Source: an uncultured Bacteroides sp.
GTDB taxonomy: Bacteria; Bacteroidota; Bacteroidia; Bacteroidales; Bacteroidaceae
Assembly: GCA_900544675.1 (NCBI GenBank)
Contig: UQVZ01000011.1
Coordinates: forward strand, 29,894 to 93,893
Length of the DNA stretch: 64,000 nt
Direction: 5' to 3'
In this document: piece after piece, positions 45,199 to 53,979 of the stretch
Layout: every line of letters starts with the position of its first letter
Position numbering within the stretch: position 1 is the stretch's first letter
Program-made: the position numbers and the translations under genes
The notes under the pieces: model-generated
The model's input: only the letters and a program-made list of their open reading frames with translations
What the model was told of the DNA's origin: nothing
Database searches by the model: none

Positions 45199-47556
45199 AT
45201 GAATAATTTTAAAATTATATTAGTCGTCGCGATTGCCTGTTTGGATATATTAAAAATATATGCACAAAACATCACAGGTAATGTTGTTGGTGAAGACCGG
45301 CAAACATTATCATTTGCCAATGTTGTGCTTCTAAAGGCAGATTCCACCTACATTACAGGCACTGTCACAGACGATGCCGGAGCCTTTAGCATATCCCGTC
45401 ATCATGATGCGAAATACCTGAGCGTATCCTATATAGGTTATGTTCCCCGATATCTGGAGATAACGGCAGACAGTATAGGGACAATTCGGTTACAGCCGGA
45501 TGCCTCTATGCTGGGAGAAGTGGTCGTTGTAGCGGCACGGCCGGTCATCAAGCGTGAAGTGGACAGGCTTGTGTTTAATGTAGAAGCAACCCCTTTGTCG
45601 CAAGGAAGTAATGTCCTTGATTTGCTAAAGCAGACTCCTTTGGTCAAAGCTACGGAAAATTCCATAGGCATAATCGGGAAAAGCGGTGTCAAAATAATGC
45701 TGAACGGAAAGCTGTCTTACCTGAGTGGGAATGACTTGATGCAGTATCTGAAGACACTCCAGTCGGATGATGTGGCAAGCATCGAAGTTATCACCACACC
45801 GCCAAGCAGATATGATGCGGGTGGCAACGGGGGAATGATAAACATCATTACGAAACGTAATCCCGATGAAGGCTTGAACGGCACTGTAGGAGCATCCTAT
45901 ACACAGCGCTCTTTGGCCGGTGAGAATGTGAACGCCACGGTGAACTATCGTACATCCCGGACTTTTCTTTCTTTAAAATTGCGTCAAAGTCATAATAAGG
46001 GGATTGTCAAAGAAAACTACGAAATTTCACAGCCGGCAAAATCTCAGACAAGCAACACCAAGAGAATAGACACATACGATAATTATGGCGCCAATATCAC
46101 TTTAGAGCAACAGTTGTCGTCAGCATCGACAATCGGTGCTGTTTACGATTTCAGCTATGGTAGAGACAACATTGATATTGATAACGGATACAGCTATATG
46201 AGCGGCAATACGCTCGACTCGTTGCTTACGACAAAGTCGCTTCAAAAAGGCATTACAAAGGTACACACCCTGAATGCCTATTACGACCTTAAACTTGATA
46301 CATTGGGTAAAAAATTGGGGATTGTTTTCAATTATATGCACCATTCTCCCGACAAGGATGTGAATTTCACTACACTGAACCATTCCAACGATACAAAGAC
46401 TGTTGTCCGTGAGCCGAACAATATAACATACCGGATATGGACCGGCGAAGCGAATGTTGAGTTGCCGTTCCCCTGGCTTAATATCGAGACCGGTGTGAAA
46501 TACAGTGACATCCGCAATGTCTCTGATATGAAATACTATAATCTTATCGGAAGTGATTATGTAGCCGACCTGGGACGGTGCAATGAGTTTGACTATCATG
46601 AAAGAACCGTCGCCGGATATGTCAGCGCCAAGCGCAATCTCAACAGTCACTTCTCTGTACAGGCAGGGCTGCGTTACGAGTATACATTTGTAAATGGAGT
46701 GACTCCTCATAGCAATGTGGAGGAGGTGAGAACGGATTATGGCAAATTATTCCCGACCGTCTATCTGTCATACTCTATAAATCCGTCGAATATGTTGAAT
46801 ATCAATTATGCACGGCGAATCAACAGGCCTTATTTCCGGGCTATCAACCCTTTCAAATGGTACACCAATCCCAATAATATTGACGAAGGCAATCCTCGGC
46901 TGAAACCGTCGTATGCCGACAATGTGGAGCTGAGCTATATTTTCAGAAACAATCTGTCTGCAACCGTCTATTACCAGCGAGAAGATAACGTCTACGGACA
47001 GATGATGTATGTGAATGACGATAACACGACCTACAGCACCTACGAGAATATATATAACAACCGTCAGTTTGGAATAAATCTGTCATACAATCTGCATATA
47101 TTCAACTGGTGGAATACGTTTCTTACCGGCAACTATGTCTATAATAAATCCGAAATAAAGGCGGATGGATATTTGGCTCAAAACGGCAATTCTTTCGATT
47201 TCCGTGTCAACAACACCATTTCCTTTGATAAGGAACGGCGTTTCCAACTGTTTTTGAATTATTCGCATAACTTCCCGTATCATGTGGGGATAACGTATGA
47301 CGACAGTTACGCGAATTTCAGCGCAGGGTGTAAAGGAGCGTTTTGGGATAATAATTTGATTGTAAACATATATGCCAATGACATATTCAAACAGGATTTG
47401 GTCAAACGCAGGAAAGTGTCTGTAGCCAACACCCAACACTACAATAATTACTATGATTCCAGGTACCTGCGTATAAGTATCACGTATAAGTGGGGGAATA
47501 ATAAGGTTAAAACCGATAGTAAGTCGATTTCATTCAAAGAACGGAATCGAATATAG
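45199..47556 (+). CDS. TonB-dependent-receptor-like outer-membrane beta-barrel protein
   Basis: 785 residues from ATG 45199 (MNNFKIILVVAIACLDILKI, signal peptide ending near IYAQ); the in-frame ATG at 45142 falls in the nitroreductase-like scar. A carboxypeptidase-regulatory-like domain (NITGNVVGEDRQTLSFANVV; VSYIGYVPRYLEI) is followed by a plug-like domain (LDLLKQTPLVKATENSIGII; SIEVITTPPSRYDAGGNGG) and a barrel of the OMP_b-brl_3 type. It differs from SusC: shorter, no EEVVVVGYG, no SusD partner. The substrate is unknown. It appears to be part of an accessory insert between dnaB and the nitroreductase gene. Confidence 0.82.
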   Translation: MNNFKIILVVAIACLDILKIYAQNITGNVVGEDRQTLSFANVVLLKADSTYITGTVTDDAGAFSISRHHDAKYLSVSYIGYVPRYLEITADSIGTIRLQPDASMLGEVVVVAARPVIKREVDRLVFNVEATPLSQGSNVLDLLKQTPLVKATENSIGIIGKSGVKIMLNGKLSYLSGNDLMQYLKTLQSDDVASIEVITTPPSRYDAGGNGGMINIITKRNPDEGLNGTVGASYTQRSLAGENVNATVNYRTSRTFLSLKLRQSHNKGIVKENYEISQPAKSQTSNTKRIDTYDNYGANITLEQQLSSASTIGAVYDFSYGRDNIDIDNGYSYMSGNTLDSLLTTKSLQKGITKVHTLNAYYDLKLDTLGKKLGIVFNYMHHSPDKDVNFTTLNHSNDTKTVVREPNNITYRIWTGEANVELPFPWLNIETGVKYSDIRNVSDMKYYNLIGSDYVADLGRCNEFDYHERTVAGYVSAKRNLNSHFSVQAGLRYEYTFVNGVTPHSNVEEVRTDYGKLFPTVYLSYSINPSNMLNINYARRINRPYFRAINPFKWYTNPNNIDEGNPRLKPSYADNVELSYIFRNNLSATVYYQREDNVYGQMMYVNDDNTTYSTYENIYNNRQFGINLSYNLHIFNWWNTFLTGNYVYNKSEIKADGYLAQNGNSFDFRVNNTISFDKERRFQLFLNYSHNFPYHVGITYDDSYANFSAGCKGAFWDNNLIVNIYANDIFKQDLVKRRKVSVANTQHYNNYYDSRYLRISITYKWGNNKVKTDSKSISFKERNRI

Positions 47557-47657
47557 TTTCGCTCACTGCTTGGACTAAGTGCCTGGCAGTGATGGAATAT
47601 TATTTAGCGTTTCCTGATGAAGTATATCTTACTTTTTATAAAAATCATGGTCGTACA

Positions 47658-47724
47658 TATAGCGATATTTTACGTAGAAAAACATGTTTAATATACTTTG
47701 GTGTTAAAATAATCGCTATATTTG
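47658..47724 (+). promoter_or_regulatory. Promoter and inverted-repeat operator of the AbiE pair
   Basis: Inverted repeat TATAGCGATATTTTA (47658-47672) and TTAAAATAATCGCTATA (47704-47720) flank a TTTG (47697-47700). The right arm overlaps the -7 box TATATTTG (47717-47724), only four bases before the ATG at 47729, so the mRNA may be nearly leaderless. AbiEi antitoxins of known systems bind inverted repeats in their own promoter; this arrangement fits such autoregulation. The rest of the 172-base gap upstream shows nothing clear. Confidence 0.6.
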
Positions 47725-47728
47725 TGCT

Positions 47729-48355
47729 ATGAACAATCCTTTGCAACAATTGGGTAATATTCCTGTTACAGCTTCCGTTTTGGAGTCCCTGTTTCCTCAT
47801 ATCAGGGGCGGAAGTCAGAAACTCAGGTTGCTTGAGCGGGACAAACAGATAATACGCCTCAAGAAGGGGCTTTATGTGTGTAGCCCTGAAATAACTGGGA
47901 AAACTCTTTCAACCGAATTGATAGCCAATCATCTGTATGCCCCCTCGTATGTTTCCATGTCATCGGCTCTGCGCTATTATGGTTTAATACCGGAAGAGGT
48001 TTACATCAAACAGTCCATGACTTTGAAGTATGCCAAGGTTTTTGATACGCCATTGGGCAGGTTTGAATATACGCATATCTCGAAGTTCGCATTTCCTGTA
48101 GGACTGACAAGTATCAAGAAAGATGGCTATGCATTTGTGATGGCTACACCGGAAAAGGCTCTTTGTGATTTGATTGCCAATTCTTCAAAAGTGACTCTGC
48201 GTTATCTGAAGGAAGCCGAAAGTTATCTGGAAGAAGACATCCGAATGGAGCGTGAAGATTTTATGCAGATGGATGCCGATGTATTTGAGGAATATATAAA
48301 GGTCGGGAAGAAGGCCGATTCAATCCGTACTTTACTTAAATTGCTGAAGAAATGA
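47729..48355 (+). CDS. AbiEi-like antitoxin / transcriptional regulator (type IV toxin-antitoxin)
   Basis: 208 residues. The N-terminus (residues 1-60, ASVLESLFPHIRGGSQKLRL with IRLKKGLYVCSPEI) is a winged-helix DNA-binding domain of the AbiEi type, and YVSMSSALRYYGLIPEEVY with KDGYAFVMATPEKALCDLI marks the C-terminal antitoxin domain. AbiEi represses its own operon and counteracts the AbiEii nucleotidyltransferase, without direct protein binding in studied cases. The stop overlaps the toxin ATG (ATGA). The antitoxin frame is intact although the toxin gene is frameshifted. Confidence 0.85.
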   Translation: MNNPLQQLGNIPVTASVLESLFPHIRGGSQKLRLLERDKQIIRLKKGLYVCSPEITGKTLSTELIANHLYAPSYVSMSSALRYYGLIPEEVYIKQSMTLKYAKVFDTPLGRFEYTHISKFAFPVGLTSIKKDGYAFVMATPEKALCDLIANSSKVTLRYLKEAESYLEEDIRMEREDFMQMDADVFEEYIKVGKKADSIRTLLKLLKK

Positions 48356-49175
48356 AGAATGAGATTTATGACAATATGCTTTCCGCATACGATTTGACTA
48401 CGGAACAACAAAAACGGAATGCGATTTTCGAGGTAAACCAGCAGGTGATACTTGCAGGGCTCTACAATGGCGGCTTCTTCGATGTGGCTGCTTTCTATGG
48501 AGGTACTTGCCTCCGTATTTTTCACGGACTCCAAAGGTTCAGTGAGGATATGGATTTTTCTCTCCTGGCTCCCGATGATAAGTTCGATTTCACGAAATAT
48601 TTCCAGCCGATAATAGATGAATTTGCCATTGTCGGTCGTGAAGTGGAGATTAAAAAGAAAGATAAAAAGGGGTTTGGTAAGGTGGAATCCGCTTTTTTAA
48701 AAGACAATACGGATGTGTATGATGTGTCTTTCCGAACTGATAAATCCATAAAAATAAAAATAGAGGTGGATACACGCCCACCGTTGAATTTCAGAACGGA
48801 GCAGAAACTGCTTTTACAGCCTCATTCCTTCATGACACGCTGTTTCACTTTGCCGGATTTGTTTGCCGGAAAGATGCATTGGTGTACAGGGTATGGAAAA
48901 ACAGGGTAAAAGGTCGAGATTGGTATGATTTCGAATGGTATGTCCGTCATAATGTGCCGCTTGATTTTGCCCATCTTGCAGAGCGTGTCCGCCAGTTCAA
49001 CAATGAAGAAATCGGGCAGGAGGCGTTCATCTTTCAATTGAAAGACAGATTGGCATCTGCGAACATCAATCAGGTAAAGAGTGATGTCCTTCCTTTTGTC
49101 AGAAATCCCAAGGATCTTGATATCTGGTCGAATGATTATTTTGTCCAGTTGGCGGATATGATAAAGTTTGAATAG
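48352..49175 (+). pseudogene. AbiEii-like nucleotidyltransferase toxin, frameshifted
   Basis: The first part (48352-48909, 185 residues) has the AbiEii/AbiGii signature: GGTCLRIFHGLQRFSEDMDF (the G-G/S...DxD nucleotide-binding motif), KIEVDTRPPLNF, and LPDLFAGKMH. The frame then reads WCTGYGKTG and stops. Another frame continues from just after 48880 as LVYRVWKNRVKGRDWYDFEW and runs to 49175 (FVQLADMIKFE). The join falls at GCATTGGTG (48876-48884). Restoring one GCAT would give a GCATGCAT repeat and the expected AGKMHALVYR, so a 4-base slippage loss is the likely cause. The C-terminal half, with the conserved KGRDWYDF, is needed in the family, so the toxin is probably inactive, unless frame switching occurs. 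Confidence 0.85.
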
Positions 49176-49292
49176 TCATTATTTATATTTACGTATCATG
49201 ACTAAACAGATTTTGATTGATATTTAGGAAAGAAGTTGAGCGAAATACGACGTGCCTGATTATTGAGTAAAATCTTAAGAGTTACGTCTCCT

Positions 49293-49472
49293 AATGAAGA
49301 TAGCTGCATCGGTAAAGACAACCGGCTGCTTGATTAAAAGCAACCGATTGCCTTAACCGACCTGCCTAATCAGGATTGGAGTTGTAGCAGGCAAGGATTG
49401 CAGTCCTTCCATAGTGAGGATTGCAGTCCTGATATATCCGTACCGGGCGAGGACTGGATTGCGTAGTACTAA
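49293..49472 (-). repeat. Dispersed intergenic repeat, copy B
   Basis: The reverse complement of this stretch aligns with 3280-3456 over its whole length, beginning TAGTACTACGCAATCCAGTC and ending AGCTATCTTCAT, with the best conservation at the start and around CAATCCTTGCCTGCTACAAC. It lies in the 323-base gap between the broken AbiEii gene and the nitroreductase stop. The remainder of the gap (49176-49292) holds no recognisable gene. Confidence 0.8.
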
Positions 49473-49498
49473 GACAATAAAATCAGGTACGTCCCGAG

Positions 49499-50023
49499 TT
49501 ATTTCACTATCCGGTAGTAATCGTCCTTGCGGGGTTTGGGTTGTGCCGGGGCTTCAGCCGGATATCCCAATGCGAGGGTCCCGATGCCCGTCAGTCCGTC
49601 GGGCAATCCCCATTCTTTCATCAGCGCTTTTCCTTCTTCCGTGCCGAACATTTCACGTTCGCGGTGAATCCAGCAACTGCCCAGTCCGATAGCGTGGGCT
49701 GCCAGCATCATGTTTTCCAGGATGCAACTGCCGTCCTGTATGGGATTGTGTGCCTCGGCGGGCGCAAATACCAATACGTAGGTAGGCGCGTCGTAGTAGG
49801 GATTAGAGGTCACACCCATGATGCGCGCGTTCATTGCCGCCAGTTTCCGGCGCAATGCCTCGTTTTGCACGGCTACGATGTAAGGGGCTTGCATGCCGCG
49901 TGAGGTGGGGGCATAAGTACCTGCTTCGAGCACGGCTTTCAGTTCTTCGTCGGTGATTTGCTGCGGTCGGTAGCTGCGGCAACTGCGGCGAGTCTTGATT
50001 AAATCTAAAAATTCTGTCTTCAT
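49499..50023 (-). CDS. Nitroreductase-family FMN oxidoreductase
   Basis: 174 residues, a typical short nitroreductase. MKTEFLDLIKTRRSCRSYRP holds the FMN-binding RRS/R region, EAGTYAPTSRGMQAPYIVAV follows, and NMMLAAHAIGLGSCWIH and GIGTLALGYPAEAP are the other conserved blocks. Such enzymes reduce nitro compounds, quinones or flavins with NAD(P)H as cytoplasmic dimers; the physiological substrate is not evident. It starts 13 bases after the SpoIID-like gene and is likely the last gene of that operon. A 33-base fragment similar to its codons around residues 105-116 lies just after dnaB. Confidence 0.9.
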   Translation of the reverse strand: MKTEFLDLIKTRRSCRSYRPQQITDEELKAVLEAGTYAPTSRGMQAPYIVAVQNEALRRKLAAMNARIMGVTSNPYYDAPTYVLVFAPAEAHNPIQDGSCILENMMLAAHAIGLGSCWIHREREMFGTEEGKALMKEWGLPDGLTGIGTLALGYPAEAPAQPKPRKDDYYRIVK

Positions 50024-50036
50024 ACGTCCTTTCGTT

Positions 50037-51347
50037 TTAATATAGTTTTCTTATTTCCGCTTCTTTATAATAATGTAAGAGGATGTCGTTGTAGTCGAAT
50101 CCCTGTTCGCCCATGACGGCCGCGCCGATCTGGCATAACCCTACGCCATGTCCCCATCCCGCTCCGGTCAGTTGGAACCAGGTAGGCGCTCCGTCGATGA
50201 TTTCCCCTTTGTCTATCACAAAAGCGGAGCTGAACAGGTGATTGGGCGAAAGCGTGCGTCGGATCTCGAGCTCTTTCCCGATGATCAGGGTCTTTTCGCT
50301 TCCCACAATCCGGAGCTTGCAGATGCGTCCCGACTTGCCTCGTTCTACGGGAACCAGGTCAAGGATTTTTCCGTAGTCGTTCTTGGTCTTGGTACGGATT
50401 AAGTCGGCCAGCTCGGCTTGGGTATAACGTACCTTCCACCGGTAGAAATCGGTCGTTTCGCAATCGTAATTGTTCAGTATCTGGCGAATGATACGATTGT
50501 CGCGGGTATTGCAGAAACTTTCGGGAGCCGAACGAATCCATTTTTCGGCTTCTTCCTCTCGTGTCAGGTCGGGCACGGGAGTTTCCGCTTCCGTATCGCG
50601 TATGGCGCGGAGGTAGGGATATTTTTTGTCTTCCCAGCAGGTGCCGAACTCTTCGCTCACGCCTCCGCAACATTTCGAGAAACGTGCGTCGCAGATGGTG
50701 TTTTTATACATCAGCACCTGGCCGCAGGTTGCCTTTACGGCTTCTTCCACCCGCTTGTTCGACGCCTTGGTGATGCCTTGGTAACGCTGGCAATGGTCGT
50801 CGGCGCAGACGTCGAAGACGGTATGATCCTCGCGGTCGTACCAACGGATGTATTCGGTGTCCGTCTTGATGAACGAGAAGAAGCCGTTGTCGCGTTTGCT
50901 CATGGCTTTCCGCTTCCCGATTTGCGCCAGCAGCCAGCTGCGCGAGATGACGGCATGCGCTTTCAGGAACTCGATGGAGGAGGTGGCGTTCATTTCCGAC
51001 GAGATGACGCTGATGAGGTAATCTTCGGCAGGCAGGATATTGATGGCTGTAATCTTTCCTTCGTCTACCACCAGTTTCAGTATGCCGATGAAGCGTTGGG
51101 TCTCCTGACGTTCCCAATGGAAATTGATGCCGATGGTCACGTTGTAGAGAGCGAACGAGGCGTCGTCTTCCAGCGGGGTGAAAGTCAATTCGCGGTACAC
51201 GTTCCCGTTCCATAGGATGCCTCCTTCGTCGAAGCACACCGTCTGCTTGCCGTCTACGCTTTCTCCTTTTGCCAGGAAGCGTCCGTTCAGGTTGAAATGT
51301 ATTTCTTGGGCATTGAGGATGCCTACACTTATTTCCGGTTCTTTCAT
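50037..51347 (-). CDS. SpoIID/LytB-domain protein
   Basis: About 436 residues from ATG 51347 (MKEPEISVGILNA); an in-frame ATG at 51404 would overlap the upstream gene by 29 bases. No clear signal peptide. The SpoIID/LytB domain covers about residues 100-430: INILPAEDYLISVISSEMNA (catalytic-type Glu region), LKAHAVISRSWLLAQ, ATCGQVLMYKNTICDARFSK, CCGGVSEEFGTCWEDKKYPY, and the ending GAGWGHGVGLCQIGAAVMGE. SpoIID cleaves peptidoglycan glycan strands in sporulating bacteria; in this non-sporulating lineage its role is uncertain. It lies between the GT-DUF4922 gene (28 bases) and nitroreductase (13 bases). Confidence 0.85.
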   Translation of the reverse strand: MKEPEISVGILNAQEIHFNLNGRFLAKGESVDGKQTVCFDEGGILWNGNVYRELTFTPLEDDASFALYNVTIGINFHWERQETQRFIGILKLVVDEGKITAINILPAEDYLISVISSEMNATSSIEFLKAHAVISRSWLLAQIGKRKAMSKRDNGFFSFIKTDTEYIRWYDREDHTVFDVCADDHCQRYQGITKASNKRVEEAVKATCGQVLMYKNTICDARFSKCCGGVSEEFGTCWEDKKYPYLRAIRDTEAETPVPDLTREEEAEKWIRSAPESFCNTRDNRIIRQILNNYDCETTDFYRWKVRYTQAELADLIRTKTKNDYGKILDLVPVERGKSGRICKLRIVGSEKTLIIGKELEIRRTLSPNHLFSSAFVIDKGEIIDGAPTWFQLTGAGWGHGVGLCQIGAAVMGEQGFDYNDILLHYYKEAEIRKLY

Positions 51348-51375
51348 GAGATAAGTATCGTTTGGGTTGCTGTTT

Positions 51376-53730
51376 TCAATAGGTCTTATAGGCTGTCTCG
51401 TCATAAATTGTCTGTATCTCCGCTTCCGTCAGGCGCTCGAAATCCTCGCGGCGGGGGGTTACCAGCAGCCCTGCCATATCAAGCGCGCCGGGACTTACCA
51501 GGCGTTGTGCGTCGCCTTCAGCCGTATAGCAGGACGGGCGGTGCCGGTCGCGCGGGATATAGGCTACGGTAAATCCTCGTTTCGGGTCGTTCCAGGCAAA
51601 GAGGTTGTAGCGCGGTTCGTCTTCGCCCGGATGAACAGGCAAGGACTGGAGGTAGTGTTCTACCAGTGTCACGTCAGACTCGAAAGCCGACTCGGAGACG
51701 AAAGCCTCTATCGGGCAAATGTAGTCGCGGATGCGGTATTCACGGCATGCACTCCCGTCGGATAAGGTTGTTTCTGCCACCGGGAGTGCAGTTTCCATCA
51801 GCCGGTCCCATTGCAGAATCAGCGGGATATCTTGCGCCCGTGCCGCTTGGAAGTGGAAATGGTCGGGAGCGGAAGCCCCGCATTTGGCTCCGTTATAGAA
51901 CAGGGCATAGCCCGGGGCGAAAAGTCTTTCCAGCCGGTCGACCAGTCTGCCCGGAAGCTGGCGCCCGGTTTTTCCCGCGAGGGATTGAGGCTCATGGCGT
52001 TCGCTTGAGATGGTCAGGTGTCCGGGCAGGATAGGATAGGGGTTGACGCGCAGCTGGAAAGCCTCATCCAGCAAGATGGTCAGGCAATCCTGTTCGGCGG
52101 GTTTGTTTTCCTTGCAGAGGAAACAAGGGCGTGCCGCAATGCTTCCGCTATCCAGTTTGGCGCAGGTCGAGACGGCGCGGGCAGGATTGAATTGCACCAG
52201 TATGGTGTTTCCGTTGAGACGCATACGGCGCGTCAGGATGCCGCAAAGTGCTTCGTGGTTGGCTTGTGCCAGGGGCCAATGCGCCAGTTGACGCTTGAAG
52301 AACCGGTTTCCGGGCGTTTCTTTCCCTTCGGCGTTAAGCGCTTGGCGCTTGGCTATTTCCAGCGAGCGCAGGCTGTCCTTATAGGCATTGTTCCGGTTTG
52401 TCTGCTCGATGCTCAGCGCCGCGTCGGAGTTGCCTTCCCAGCGCCGGCAGAGATAAAGCACATCGTAGATGCGCCCGATGCGGTACGTACGCGAGAATGC
52501 CAGTCCCAGGGCATAATCTTCCCCGTAGCTGGTATTCGGTACGCCGATTTCACGCAATAAAGGTGTATAGAAGGCACGGGGCGCTCCCAGTCCGTTGATG
52601 CGGAGGGCATTGTTGTGTCCGTTGTCATCTGTCCATTCCCGGTGGTCGATTACCCCGGGAGGCAAGGTCTGCAGGTCGAAGTCGGTCATGCGGTATGAGC
52701 CGATGACCATGGCGCACCGCTCTTCGTGGAATTTACGGACAATCGTCTGCAGGGTATCGGGTCCGCTATATAAGTCGTCGCTGTCCAGTTGCACGGCAAA
52801 CCGTCCGCAGGCAGGATGGCGGACGGCGAGGTCCCAGCATCCGCCTATGCCCAAGTCTTTCCGCTCGGGGATGAGGTGGACGAGGTTGGCATGTCCGGCA
52901 TATTTCCGGATGGCTTCGGTGGTGCCGTCGGTCGAATGGTTGTCTACTATCAGCAGGTTGAAGTCGAAGTCGGTCTTTTGTTGCAGCACCGAGCGGATGG
53001 CGTCTTCAATGGTGCGTACCCGGTTGCGTACGGGGATGATGACGGAAGCCTCGCACGGGAAATCGCCCGTCTGCAAGTCGATGTCCCGCTTCACCGGAGG
53101 CAGATAAGCCCCTGTTCGCTTCAGGTGCCGGGTGAAAGCGGCTTCTCGTTCTTTCTGTACCTCGCGGTTGCGCGGGTCTACATAGTCGAATTGTTTTTCG
53201 CCCGAGCGGCGGGTATCCGTTTCTGTCTCGGTATAGAGGTATTCGCGGATATGGGTCAGGGTGTAGTGGCGCGACACGCTCAGCCTTACGGCATAGCTTG
53301 CCGAGTACCGGTAATCGGGCTCCATGCTGATTTCGGTCACGGCTTGTCTCAATGCTTCGGTGCGGAACATGACGAGCGAACCGAAATCGAAATCATCGCG
53401 TACGCTTCCGGGTTGGTAATCGATGACGGGATGAGGGCGCGGTGTGCCTTCGGTCTCTTCATAGCGGTCGGCATATACCATGCCGCATTGCGGGACGGAG
53501 AGGTAATCCGTCATGCGTTCCAGGGCGCGGCTTCCCAGCTCGATGTGCCGACGGGTGAGGCACAACAAGGTATAGGGCGTCCGGCTTTGCGCCGCGATTT
53601 GCCGGAAGGTCTCGGTGCTGTCTTGCCGGGAAATGGCTTGCACCTTGCACGCAGGCAATCCCTGAATCATATCGGCAGGAGTTGTTCCCTCGCCGCAGGC
53701 GACGAAACAAGTAAGGTCTTCGTGTATCAT
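51376..53730 (-). CDS. Glycosyltransferase family 2 fused to a DUF4922 (GalT/HIT-like) domain
   Basis: 784 residues, no signal peptide. Residues 1-200 look like a decayed GT-A-like domain (GTPRPHPVIDYQPGSVRDDF; LVMFRTEALRQ). Residues about 215-450 are a full GT2 domain: ASVIIPVRNRVRTIEDAIRS, LLIVDNHSTDGT, and the DxD-type QLDSDDLY. Residues about 470-784 match DUF4922, a galactose-1-phosphate uridylyltransferase/HIT-like fold with two Cys in ARPCFLCKENKP and the histidine motif DHFHFQAA. This would join sugar transfer with nucleotidyl or phosphoryl transfer on a sugar phosphate in one protein. No substrate can be read. It heads the operon with the SpoIID-like protein. Confidence 0.8.
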   Translation of the reverse strand: MIHEDLTCFVACGEGTTPADMIQGLPACKVQAISRQDSTETFRQIAAQSRTPYTLLCLTRRHIELGSRALERMTDYLSVPQCGMVYADRYEETEGTPRPHPVIDYQPGSVRDDFDFGSLVMFRTEALRQAVTEISMEPDYRYSASYAVRLSVSRHYTLTHIREYLYTETETDTRRSGEKQFDYVDPRNREVQKEREAAFTRHLKRTGAYLPPVKRDIDLQTGDFPCEASVIIPVRNRVRTIEDAIRSVLQQKTDFDFNLLIVDNHSTDGTTEAIRKYAGHANLVHLIPERKDLGIGGCWDLAVRHPACGRFAVQLDSDDLYSGPDTLQTIVRKFHEERCAMVIGSYRMTDFDLQTLPPGVIDHREWTDDNGHNNALRINGLGAPRAFYTPLLREIGVPNTSYGEDYALGLAFSRTYRIGRIYDVLYLCRRWEGNSDAALSIEQTNRNNAYKDSLRSLEIAKRQALNAEGKETPGNRFFKRQLAHWPLAQANHEALCGILTRRMRLNGNTILVQFNPARAVSTCAKLDSGSIAARPCFLCKENKPAEQDCLTILLDEAFQLRVNPYPILPGHLTISSERHEPQSLAGKTGRQLPGRLVDRLERLFAPGYALFYNGAKCGASAPDHFHFQAARAQDIPLILQWDRLMETALPVAETTLSDGSACREYRIRDYICPIEAFVSESAFESDVTLVEHYLQSLPVHPGEDEPRYNLFAWNDPKRGFTVAYIPRDRHRPSCYTAEGDAQRLVSPGALDMAGLLVTPRREDFERLTEAEIQTIYDETAYKTY

Positions 53731-53750
53731 AATCGGTGGTTTATATGTGG

Positions 53751-53758
53751 CAAAAGTA
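53751..53758 (-). promoter_or_regulatory. Putative -7 box of the GT-SpoIID-nitroreductase operon
   Basis: The minus strand reads TACTTTTG, matching TAnnTTTG, 21 bases upstream of the ATG at 53730. Confidence 0.45.
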
Positions 53759-53952
53759 CAAAAATATTTGTTTCGTTCGCTTATGCCGGGTGGTTTTCCT
53801 CATCCATATAGGTGGCTTGCCTTGTGCAGCTATGTGCGTGGACCGTTTCACATAGCTGCGATGCCCGTTGCACTTATATTGCTGATTCGGCCGATTTGTG
53901 GTCTAAATTAGGTATTCTGTCTCTTTTATTCGCTTATCTCAGAGATTTTGCC

Positions 53953-53960
53953 TATTTTTG
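53953..53960 (+). promoter_or_regulatory. Putative -7 box of the rlmN-pdxA operon
   Basis: TATTTTTG matches TAnnTTTG, 20 bases upstream of the rlmN ATG. The 249-base gap between the divergent genes holds this box and the one at 53751, and no gene. Confidence 0.5.
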
Positions 53961-53979
53961 TGCACAAAATTAAGACTGA

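Noticed and set aside
49198..49227. Tiny frame MTKQILIDI after the AbiE pair
   Set aside because: Nine codons only, no support for translation; perhaps a gene-start remnant, but too short to claim.
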